Below are positions 19,226-28,908 of a DNA stretch of 64,000 bases, piece after piece (position 1 is the first letter of the stretch; each line of letters starts with the position of its first letter). The translations under genes were made by a program, and so were the position numbers. This DNA is from QHXW01 sp963752965 (GTDB lineage Bacteria > Acidobacteriota > Terriglobia > Bryobacterales > Bryobacteraceae), in the NCBI GenBank assembly GCA_963752965.1, contig CAVWAJ010000009.1:62001-126000 (forward strand), in the 5' to 3' direction. The notes beneath the pieces were generated by a model. That model was not told the DNA's origin, did not search any database, and was given only the letters and a program-made list of their open reading frames with translations.

Positions 19226-20751
19226 CGTAATCTGCTCAAGATGATTTCACGGCCGTAGATCTCACGGAAGGTCTCGGCGGTGTGCTCGACGGCCCATTGT
19301 TCGAGATCAGTATCGCTTTCCGCCCCGAGGGTGAGAATCACCTGGCCATCGCGGACGGAGCAGTCGAGGGATTCGACGCGCTCGGCATGGCTGCGATCGA
19401 GGTTGTCGGCGATGCGCAACAAAGGGATCAGCAGCAGGAGTGAGCGCCGCTCCTCGCTATTGAGCGCATAGAAGTGGTCGTGGCTCGCGGCGGGCATGGA
19501 CTTGCGGTGAAAGCGGCAGAGGTTGGCGATCAACACGCGTTCGCGATCGGTGAATCCGGGCAAATCGGAATTTGCCACGAGATAGTAGGAGTGCTTGTGA
19601 TGGCGAGACTCACTGACGTAGTGGCCAACATCGTGCAGATAGGCGGCGGCTTCGAGCAGTTTTCCGTTCGCCGGGGCGAGACCATGCAGAGAGTGCAGCG
19701 AGGTGAACAATCGATTGGCCAGGTACGCGACCTTGCGGGCATGGGGCAGCAAGACGCCGTAGCGGCGGGCCATGGTTTCGACGACACGGCGCTGGTCACG
19801 ATCGAGCTCGGAGAGCTCGCGTCCGACGCCACGCTGCACGAGATCGGCAATGATGCCGTCGCGCAATCCGGCAGCCGAGTAATAGAGCGAAGGCATTGGC
19901 AAGTTCCGAAGGAAGCGCAGCAGGACGGCGGTGCCGGGGATGATGATTTCGGCACGGCGGGGACCGATGCCGGTGATTTTGCGACGGCCGTCGAGGCTGC
20001 GTGAACACAGCTCGCGGTAGAGCTGGCGGATTTGAGCCACGGAGGCGCGGAGGCGATCGGCCTGATCCACTTTAGAACCGGAGATGTGGTGAATCGCGCT
20101 CACCAACGCCGAAGCGGTGCCGGACGTGGCGATGAGGCGCTCCGAGCGCTTGACACCCATTCGGCGGATGGCGGGGGCGAGTTTCTCGTCGATGTATTCC
20201 TCCATGCGGTGAAGTTGCTGGGTGGTGGGAGGATCGTCTTTCAGGAAAACTTCCGTGAGGCGCACGGCCCCAAGAGGTTTGGAGACCGCCTCCTTCACGT
20301 GCCCGAATTCGCTGAGGATGATTTCGGCGCTGCCGCCGCCCACGTCAATGATGAGCAGGCGATGCTTGGGATGAGGCCAACGGCTCTGCACGCCGAGGTG
20401 GACCAGGCGGGATTCTTCCTGTCCGGAAATGATTTCGACGGGCGCGGCGATGGCTTCAGAGGCGCGGGCCAGGAATTCGCTCTGATTGCCGGCGTCGCGA
20501 ATGGCGCTGGTGGCGACGGCGCGGACGCCGATGACGTCCAACTTTCGATACTGTTGCGCCATGCCGGTTAAGACGCGGCAAACCAAGGCGATAGCCTCGG
20601 CGCTGACTCTGCCGGTGCGAAAAACACTTTCGCCGAGGCGCGTGACCTGGCGATCGGACGCAAGGATTTTGATGGGTGCTCCCGGAGTGACCTCGGCCGC
20701 CTCCATGCGGAGGGAGTTGCTGCCGATGTCGATCGCGGCGTAACGGGGCAT
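19222..20751 (-). CDS. ppx: Ppx/GppA-type phosphatase with C-terminal HD domain
   Basis: Exopolyphosphatase or pppGpp phosphohydrolase, cytoplasmic. The N-terminal acetate-kinase-like fold shows the motifs AAIDIGSNSLRM, ATSAIRDAGN, ISGQEESRL and LIIDVGGGSAEI in order, with the catalytic glutamate in SGQEE near residue 124. A C-terminal HD-type domain has AAYLHDVGHYVSESRHHKHS. I choose the ATG at 20751 (MPRYAAIDIGSNS) rather than 20793. Its position with two CHAD genes supports polyphosphate as substrate rather than pppGpp. The opposite-strand Tmk-like gene starts only 36 bp away, so the promoters overlap. Confidence 0.87.
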   Translation of the reverse strand: MPRYAAIDIGSNSLRMEAAEVTPGAPIKILASDRQVTRLGESVFRTGRVSAEAIALVCRVLTGMAQQYRKLDVIGVRAVATSAIRDAGNQSEFLARASEAIAAPVEIISGQEESRLVHLGVQSRWPHPKHRLLIIDVGGGSAEIILSEFGHVKEAVSKPLGAVRLTEVFLKDDPPTTQQLHRMEEYIDEKLAPAIRRMGVKRSERLIATSGTASALVSAIHHISGSKVDQADRLRASVAQIRQLYRELCSRSLDGRRKITGIGPRRAEIIIPGTAVLLRFLRNLPMPSLYYSAAGLRDGIIADLVQRGVGRELSELDRDQRRVVETMARRYGVLLPHARKVAYLANRLFTSLHSLHGLAPANGKLLEAAAYLHDVGHYVSESRHHKHSYYLVANSDLPGFTDRERVLIANLCRFHRKSMPAASHDHFYALNSEERRSLLLLIPLLRIADNLDRSHAERVESLDCSVRDGQVILTLGAESDTDLEQWAVEHTAETFREIYGREIILSRLR

Positions 20752-20759
20752 ATAGACGT

Positions 20760-20765
20760 TATAAT
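20760..20765 (+). promoter_or_regulatory. Candidate -10 element in the ppx / Tmk-like divergent gap
   Basis: The 35-bp gap between the divergent ppx and the first Tmk-like gene contains a perfect TATAAT on the plus strand, within an AT-rich stretch (TTATAATAAATA) that stands out from the GC-rich surroundings. I see no convincing -35 on the plus strand. The same stretch could serve the minus-strand ppx operon. Confidence 0.35.
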
Positions 20766-20786
20766 AAATAGCACGCTTCCCCTGGT

Positions 20787-21518
20787 ATGCCATCTCTGAA
20801 ACCGAACCGCCTAAAAGGAAAACTCCTGGTAGTAGAGGGAATCGACGGCTCTGGAAAATCTACACAAATTCTCTTGCTGAGCCACTGGTTGCGATCACAG
20901 GGCTATGCTGTGGCGTTCAGTGAGTGGAACTCGTCACCGTTGGTGCAGGCAACGACGCGACGCGGCAAGAAGAAAGAGATGTTCACGCCGACGACGTTCA
21001 GCCTGATCCACGCAACGGATTTTGCGGACCGGATGGAGCGCTACATCCTTCCACTGCTGAAGTCCGGTGCCATTGTGTGCGCGGACCGATACGCATTCAC
21101 GGCGTTTGCTCGCGACGTGGCGCGAGGCGTGAGCCGCCGGTGGGTACGGAATCTTTACAGCTTCGCGACGCGGCCGAATTTGAGTTTCTACTTTCGGGTC
21201 CCGCTGGACGTGGCGATCGGGCGCATTCTTGGAGGCCGCGACGCGATCAAGTATTACGAAGCGGGAATGGACCTGGGGCTGAGCCGGGATGTGGAAGAAA
21301 GTTTTCGAATCTTCCAAGGCCGGATTCTGGACGAGTACGAGGCCATGGCGCGTGAGGTGGGCTTTCACATCATCGACGCGACGCTTTCTATTGAAGAACA
21401 ACAGAAACAGATGCGGGAGATCGTGGTGCGCGAACTAGGTGTGAGCTTGAAAAATGGCGCTCTACGCATTCCGACGGGTGAGATCCACGCGATTGAAGCA
21501 GCCGCTTCAGTTCTATAG
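20787..21518 (+). CDS. Thymidylate kinase-like P-loop kinase, first copy
   Basis: A P-loop kinase of the thymidylate kinase fold. Walker A GIDGSGKST is at about residues 18-26, and a DRYAFTAFA motif near residue 108 corresponds to the DRY motif of dTMP kinases. At 243 residues it is longer than the usual 210, with an unusual tail. In bacterial dTMP kinases the DRY motif is followed by a Ser-x-x-AYQG-type thymine pocket; here the corresponding stretch reads FTAFARDVARG. The true substrate is therefore uncertain. It overlaps the second copy by 65 bp and precedes sixA. PPK2-type polyphosphate kinases share the same general fold, which makes the location beside ppx and CHAD genes suggestive. Confidence 0.8.
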   Translation: MPSLKPNRLKGKLLVVEGIDGSGKSTQILLLSHWLRSQGYAVAFSEWNSSPLVQATTRRGKKKEMFTPTTFSLIHATDFADRMERYILPLLKSGAIVCADRYAFTAFARDVARGVSRRWVRNLYSFATRPNLSFYFRVPLDVAIGRILGGRDAIKYYEAGMDLGLSRDVEESFRIFQGRILDEYEAMAREVGFHIIDATLSIEEQQKQMREIVVRELGVSLKNGALRIPTGEIHAIEAAASVL

Positions 21519-22263
21519 CGAACCGCTGCCCGGGGTGGACTCGGCCGAGCTGCACGGGAAACTGATCGTGATCGAGGGGCCGGATGCCGTCGGGCGGACG
21601 ACGCAGATCACGATGCTGCGGCAATGGCTGGAGCAAGAAGGCCACGCGGTAATGGATACCGGGATGGCGCGCGGAGCGTTAGCCGGCAAGGGCATCAAAC
21701 AGGCGAAAGACGGGAACACACTCGGCCCGCTGACGATGACCCTGTATTACACGACGGACTTCGCCGACCGTCTGGAAAATGAAATCGTTCCGGCGCTGCG
21801 GGCGGGGTTTGTAGTGCTGACGGACCGTTACATCTTCTCCATCATGGCGCGCGCGATGGCGCGGGGCGAGGACCGGCGATGGATCGACCAGGTAACTGGA
21901 TTCGGCCTGGTGCCGCACGCGGTCTACTATTTGCGGGCGGATGTGAAACAACTGGTGTCGCGGGTGGTATTGGGCCGCGGCGCGTTTGACTACTGGGAAA
22001 GCGGCATGGACATGCGCTTCGGCGACAACATGTTCGACAGCTTTGTGCGGTACCAGACGCGGCTGATCCGGGCACTGGACGCGATGGCGAAAAAATACAA
22101 CTTTGTCACCGTGGACGCCGGCCGGACGCCGGATGTGATTTTTCGCGATCTGCAGGAGCACATCTCAAACCTGGAAATCAAGAAAACGCGCAATGCATTC
22201 CGGGTCAACGGAGCGGCCCATACGCACTCTGTCAGCCGTGTTACGCAAGCGAGGAAACAGTAG
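21454..22263 (+). CDS. Thymidylate kinase-like protein, second copy with variant Walker A
   Basis: Paralogue of the preceding gene in the same operon. The phosphate-binding loop reads EGPDAVGRTTQ: the invariant lysine of Walker A is replaced by arginine. The DRY motif is kept (LTDRYIFSIMARA) and the downstream helix reads ARAMARGEDRRW, parallel to the first copy. The ORF start at 21454 overlaps the first gene by 65 bp. A TTG at 21493 (giving MKQPLQFYSEPLPG) is an alternative that fits the conserved N-terminus better. It could be an active variant kinase or a regulatory partner of the first copy. sixA follows 3 bp downstream. Confidence 0.75.
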   Translation: MALYAFRRVRSTRLKQPLQFYSEPLPGVDSAELHGKLIVIEGPDAVGRTTQITMLRQWLEQEGHAVMDTGMARGALAGKGIKQAKDGNTLGPLTMTLYYTTDFADRLENEIVPALRAGFVVLTDRYIFSIMARAMARGEDRRWIDQVTGFGLVPHAVYYLRADVKQLVSRVVLGRGAFDYWESGMDMRFGDNMFDSFVRYQTRLIRALDAMAKKYNFVTVDAGRTPDVIFRDLQEHISNLEIKKTRNAFRVNGAAHTHSVSRVTQARKQ

Positions 22264-22266
22264 CGC

Positions 22267-22749
22267 GTGCGGATCTACATCTTGCGGCACGGGATTGCGG
22301 AGGATGCACCAGCGGGCGGCGCCGACGCCGATCGTGCTTTGACTCAAGAGGGCAAGCAAAAACTGCGCAGCGTACTGGACCGCGCGCGGCGGGCCGGCGC
22401 ATGCCCGTCCATCATTCTGACGAGCCCGCTGAAGCGTGCAGTGGAAACGGCGGAGATGGCGGCATCCATTCTGGACGTTGCCGACGACTTAGTCCGGACG
22501 AATGCGCTCTCGCCATCCGGTTCGCCGGAGCGAGTGTGGAAAGAAATCCGCGCACGGAAAGACGACGAAGTTCTGATTGCCGGCCACGAACCCCTGTTGA
22601 GTACGCTCGTAGCATTTCTACTGGGATGCGACGCGCTCATGGTCCGCATGAAGAAGGGAGCATTAGTTTGCGTGGACGTGGAGGACGAGGGCACTCAACC
22701 GCACGGCATGCTGAACTGGATGCTGATTTCGAAACTGGCGGGACACTAG
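22267..22749 (+). CDS. sixA: Phosphohistidine phosphatase SixA-like
   Basis: Small histidine-phosphatase-superfamily enzyme that removes phosphate from phosphohistidine, for example on HPt domains. The RHG motif is at residues 7-9 (MRIYILRHGIAED). The second arginine lies in TSPLKRAVETAE and the second catalytic histidine in IAGHEPLLSTL. The GTG start at 22267 gives the exact canonical N-terminus. Length 160 is normal. It closes the three-gene operon with the two kinases. Two hybrid kinases, one with an HPt domain, lie a few kilobases away. Confidence 0.87.
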   Translation: MRIYILRHGIAEDAPAGGADADRALTQEGKQKLRSVLDRARRAGACPSIILTSPLKRAVETAEMAASILDVADDLVRTNALSPSGSPERVWKEIRARKDDEVLIAGHEPLLSTLVAFLLGCDALMVRMKKGALVCVDVEDEGTQPHGMLNWMLISKLAGH

Positions 22750-22759
22750 TGGCGCGTTG

Positions 22760-23086
22760 CTAGCCTGCGGCGCGGAACGTCCACAGGGCCTGATGCTCGG
22801 ACGCAGGCAGACTCGCTAAGGCATTCTGCACCTCGTTCAGCATGAGTTGCACAGACGTGGCGTTTTGAATACTCACAGCAGAACAGGCCTTCCATTGCGC
22901 GACGGCTCTCTCATGCGCTGCTTGCGCTTTGGAGCGAGCATCGCTCGCGTGCTGCAATCTGCCGGCGGAATAGGCGGCGGAAGAAATTCTGGTGAATGTC
23001 ATCGCCAGCTTCAAGTCGTTTTCCACAACATCCAGCATCTGCTTGCCGGCACTCAGGGCCGACTGCTTTGAAGGCAACTCGGTCAT
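22760..23086 (-). CDS. Hypothetical small helical protein
   Basis: A 108-residue protein I do not recognise. It is predicted mostly helical and alanine/glutamine-rich, with a hydrophilic start (MTELPSKQSALSAGKQMLDV), no signal peptide and no membrane segment. Repeating leucine/alanine spacing suggests a helical hairpin or bundle. It converges with sixA (11-bp gap) and lies 67 bp downstream of a hybrid kinase gene on the same strand, so it may share that transcript. No function assigned. Confidence 0.5.
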   Translation of the reverse strand: MTELPSKQSALSAGKQMLDVVENDLKLAMTFTRISSAAYSAGRLQHASDARSKAQAAHERAVAQWKACSAVSIQNATSVQLMLNEVQNALASLPASEHQALWTFRAAG

Positions 23087-23153
23087 AGCCCAATAAGTCT
23101 ATCCTATTTTTGCCGTGCTGGATATCACTGGAAGCATATACGCAGCTTAAACG

Positions 23154-25763
23154 CTAGGAGACGCGAGACGGAACTCGCACGGTCAAAGACAGCTCGATGG
23201 CGCGGAACAACTCCCGGGGGTGCAAAGGTTTGGTGACATACTCGTCGATGCCGGCCCGTTCGCACCGTTCGCTGTCCCCGTTGGCCGCATACGCAGTGAT
23301 GGCGACGATGGGGATATGACCGCCGGCGCTCTGTTCCCGCCGGCGAATCTCGGCAGCGCACTCAAAGCCATCCATGAGCGGCATCTGGATATCCATCAAG
23401 ACGAGATCGAATGTCTCCCGTCCGAGCGCGGCCAAGGCTTCGCGTCCATTGGGAACCACTGTGACAATGTGGCCACGGCTCTGAAGTAACCGGGACGTGA
23501 TCTTTTGATTGATGAGATTGTCTTCCGCCAGCAAAACGCGCCAGCATGAAAGACTGGCGGCATGATTTGCGGGCGAGGTGGAAGGCTCCGTATCCGATAG
23601 TGGCGCGGCGGTCCGAAACTCGGCCGTGAAACGGAAAACGCTGCCCTTTCCGGGCTTGCTCTCGACGGAGATTTGGCCGTTCATCAGCGCCACGAGGCGC
23701 GAAGAGATCGTCAACCCGAGTCCGGTGCCGCCGTAGCGGCGAGTGTTGGAACCATCGGCTTGGCGGAACGCTTCGAAGATCAGATCGAGCTTGTCGGCGG
23801 GAATCCCGACGCCGGTGTCGCAAACTAAGAAATCTAGGCGAGCTGTGTGACCTTGCCGCCGGTCAAGCCGGACGCGGATACTAATCGATCCTCCATCCGT
23901 GAATTTCACGGCGTTGTTCAGGAGATTCAAAAGAACCTGCCGCAGGCGGATCTCATCTCCGATGAGGGCATCGGGCACATCCGGAGCGACTTCGACGTTG
24001 AGGTCCAGGCTCTTCTGGTCGGCACTAGACTGGATGGCGCCCACGGAACCTTTCAGGCACCGGTGGAGGGAAAACTCGGCCGGCCGCAAGTCCAGAAGGC
24101 CACCTTCGATGCGGGAAAAATCGAGAACGTTGTTCAGCAATCCCAGCAGGGATTCGGCGGAGTTCTTGGCGACGATCAGACATTCACGCTGCTCGCGCGA
24201 GAGGTCGGAATCGAGAACGAGGTCGGTCATGCCGAGAACACCATTCATGGGAGTGCGAATCTCGTGACTCATGTTCGCCAGAAACTCGCTCTTGAGGCGC
24301 GTCGCTTCGTTTGCAGTCTCCAGCAAAACTCCCAGTTCGGTATTCTTTTGCTCGAGCTGCGCGGTCTGTGTTTTGACCTGCCGGCGCAGAAGGAGAACCC
24401 ATCCCACCGCGACGATGGCGACCATCATCACCAGGCCAAACGACCACAGTACGCGGGAGAGTGTCCACAAAGGGGCACGGTGCACGACGACGATGTCTTC
24501 CGGCGAGCGGATCAGGAGCTGAAAGGACTGCGGCTCGTGATATCCTCCACCGGTTTCGACGATGATACAGATGCCGGTGATACGCAGATCGCTGCCTTCA
24601 TCGATCGACTCGACCAGAGAATCCCTCTCGGATTCCTCGATCTGGGCGTTGAAGAGGCGGCTGCCGACTCTTAACGCGAGCAGCTCGCCTTGGGAAACTC
24701 TGGAAAGCGTCACGAGCTTCGCCTCGACTTCAACGAGCGTGTTATCAAGTTCGCCAGTGAGCAATTGTTCGACAGTGGCACGGACAGGCTGGGGCACCGC
24801 CTGGTGTGCCAACTTGCGGAAAACCGCATCATCGAGAACCGGTGCATATTCGCCAGGCGATGGAAATCCGACGACCTCGACAACGTCACCGGGACTGACG
24901 CGAAGCTTCTGGTGGGAGAGCGCCATCAGGTCCTGTTCTCCATCCCGCAGAAAAATGGCGCGGCCGGGGCGCTGGAACGTGACCACACCTCGGACTCTGA
25001 CACGCTGGTCGGTTGAAGAGCCGGGAGAAAACCGAAGAAGACTGTTCGCGTGGCGCAGGGGAAATTCAGCGAGGCCGGCACCGGACGGTTCGGCAACGAC
25101 TAAGTCCCGGAAGTCAGGCACGTACACCACGATGCCGGTTAGCTGCCGCTTGCCGTTGAATGTACCTCCGCACGCGCCGCGGAATCGGATGCGGGAGTCG
25201 ATGAGCGTGTCCGAGACAGCAGCCGGAAAGCTGATGATCTTCACCGTGGCATGGCGGCCGCCGGCGAAGACGTCCAACAACAAACGGTGGCCGTCGATCG
25301 TGGCCGCGTGAACGATGCCCTCGGATTCAACCCATTGGCTGTCCTCGTGCCCGGATGCCATCTCATCAATAGAGACCTTGCGCGGCAGGGGCAGAACACC
25401 CCCGCCCAAAACGCGAACATCGCCCTTGTTCACTTCGGGAGCGAAGTCGCCCGGGCTGGTGATCCCGGTGATTTCGACCTGCTGGCCGCTCGTGACGGTG
25501 ACCGGTTTGTCCAGCGACACGTAAATTCCAGCGGTCGCATCCTGGACGAACAATTCTCCGCTTTCTGGATCGTTGTAGGTCACGACGGCGTGCAACTTCA
25601 CTGGAAGGCCGCTGGCGGCCTCTTCAACCGACAGACTGCGGATTTGCGCGGCGTGTTCCAGCACTCTGGGAGGTTGCGGAGCGGCACCGAGATCTCTAGA
25701 CCAGGGAAAACAGGACACTAAGGCGCAGGCAAAAACCAACCTCGCTGGGCGGCTCATGGGCAT
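23154..25763 (-). CDS. Hybrid sensor histidine kinase with repeated periplasmic domain and C-terminal receiver
   Basis: An 869-residue membrane sensor. The N-terminal signal sequence (to about residue 28) is followed by about 400 periplasmic residues. Three similar segments appear to recur there: VTYNDPESGELFVQD, VTFQRPGRAIFLRDG and a more divergent third. They look like OB-fold-type strands. A membrane helix at about 440-462 (VLWSFGLVMMVAIVAVGWVL) leads to a coiled coil, HisKA with NMSHEIRTPMNGVLGM, HATPase with LLNNAVKF, DTGVGIP and GGTGLGLTIS, and a receiver with LLAEDNLINQ, the aspartate in LVLMDIQMPLMDG and the lysine in VTKPLH. The ligand is unknown. A second hybrid kinase lies 50 bp upstream. 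Confidence 0.88.
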   Translation of the reverse strand: MPMSRPARLVFACALVSCFPWSRDLGAAPQPPRVLEHAAQIRSLSVEEAASGLPVKLHAVVTYNDPESGELFVQDATAGIYVSLDKPVTVTSGQQVEITGITSPGDFAPEVNKGDVRVLGGGVLPLPRKVSIDEMASGHEDSQWVESEGIVHAATIDGHRLLLDVFAGGRHATVKIISFPAAVSDTLIDSRIRFRGACGGTFNGKRQLTGIVVYVPDFRDLVVAEPSGAGLAEFPLRHANSLLRFSPGSSTDQRVRVRGVVTFQRPGRAIFLRDGEQDLMALSHQKLRVSPGDVVEVVGFPSPGEYAPVLDDAVFRKLAHQAVPQPVRATVEQLLTGELDNTLVEVEAKLVTLSRVSQGELLALRVGSRLFNAQIEESERDSLVESIDEGSDLRITGICIIVETGGGYHEPQSFQLLIRSPEDIVVVHRAPLWTLSRVLWSFGLVMMVAIVAVGWVLLLRRQVKTQTAQLEQKNTELGVLLETANEATRLKSEFLANMSHEIRTPMNGVLGMTDLVLDSDLSREQRECLIVAKNSAESLLGLLNNVLDFSRIEGGLLDLRPAEFSLHRCLKGSVGAIQSSADQKSLDLNVEVAPDVPDALIGDEIRLRQVLLNLLNNAVKFTDGGSISIRVRLDRRQGHTARLDFLVCDTGVGIPADKLDLIFEAFRQADGSNTRRYGGTGLGLTISSRLVALMNGQISVESKPGKGSVFRFTAEFRTAAPLSDTEPSTSPANHAASLSCWRVLLAEDNLINQKITSRLLQSRGHIVTVVPNGREALAALGRETFDLVLMDIQMPLMDGFECAAEIRRREQSAGGHIPIVAITAYAANGDSERCERAGIDEYVTKPLHPRELFRAIELSLTVRVPSRVS

Positions 25764-25813
25764 GCGGTTGTGTGCCGTTATATAGAGATCCGCCGGACTT
25801 TGGCGGTCAGCCG

Positions 25814-28468
<2,655 letters not shown>

Positions 28469-28768
28469 TACAATTTTGCTCTATGCCACGTGCTGGACAA
28501 CAGTGGCACGCGGCAAGGCGAACTCGGGCGGGTGTTTGCTCTCATTGCTAACCATTTTGAAGCTCTGCCGCGGGCGCTGGCAATGATGCCTTTAGTTATC
28601 ACGCGGCGCAGCCAAATACCTTGACTTGCAACGCTCTTGGATGCGCTCGGCAGCAGCGGCAAATCGAGTGACAAGCCGGGCAGGACTGTTGACGAGTAGT
28701 ATCGGCGCTGACTGCACCAACGTCAATGTTGGCACGTCATGGAGGGTTCACCCGAGCACCAACAAAAA

Positions 28769-28790
28769 TTCCGACTGAAAAAAGTCGGAA
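28769..28790. terminator. Perfect 8-bp hairpin upstream of flagellin 1
   Basis: Arms TTCCGACT (28769-28776) and AGTCGGAA (28783-28790) with a GAAAAA loop. Read on the minus strand the hairpin is followed by TTTTT, so it fits an intrinsic terminator for minus-strand transcripts. On the plus strand no T tract follows. It could also be a protein-binding palindrome next to the flagellin promoter. Confidence 0.45.
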
Positions 28791-28814
28791 ATATACCTGA
28801 GCAAGAGGCGATAA
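28788..28814 (+). promoter_or_regulatory. Candidate sigma-28 promoter of flagellin 1
   Basis: GGCGATAA at 28807-28814 resembles the FliA -10 consensus GCCGATAA. GAAATATA lies 11 bp upstream as a weak -35 (consensus TAAAGTTT). This would give a leader of about 90 nt with a hairpin before the ribosome-binding site. The -10 is good and the -35 is poor. Confidence 0.35.
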
Positions 28815-28892
28815 GAGGTTTGAACGCGGTACCTTGGGCATCTGAAAAAATCAGCGGAGAACCCAGGCCCGATGCAGTCGGGTTGTATCGCC

Positions 28893-28908
28893 ACAAGGAT
28901 ACTTCATT
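28893..28908 (+). promoter_or_regulatory. Flagellin 1 ribosome-binding site overlapping a CsrA-type motif
   Basis: The Shine-Dalgarno sequence before the flagellin ATG lies in ACAAGGATAC. Its ACAAGGAT matches the ACARGGAU core of the CsrA/RsmA binding consensus. In Bacillus subtilis CsrA represses flagellin (hag) by binding exactly over the ribosome-binding site. No csrA or fliW gene is visible in this window, so regulation is inferred. Confidence 0.4.

Larger units (their letters stand above)
28469..28908. other. 440-bp intergenic region upstream of the first flagellin
   Basis: No convincing gene is visible between the hybrid kinase start and the flagellin start. It holds an inverted repeat TGCCAC/GTGGCA near 28484-28509, a strong hairpin at 28769-28790, a candidate sigma-28 -10 (GGCGATAA) at 28807-28814, a small hairpin (CCCGA/TCGGG) near 28870-28885 and the flagellin ribosome-binding site. 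The region must carry the divergent promoters of the kinase and the flagellin. Confidence 0.6.

Noticed and set aside
28727..28742. TTGGCACG upstream of flagellin 1 as a sigma-54 promoter
   Set aside because: The downstream half (TTGC at -12) is missing. The sigma-28-like element at 28807 is a better candidate.
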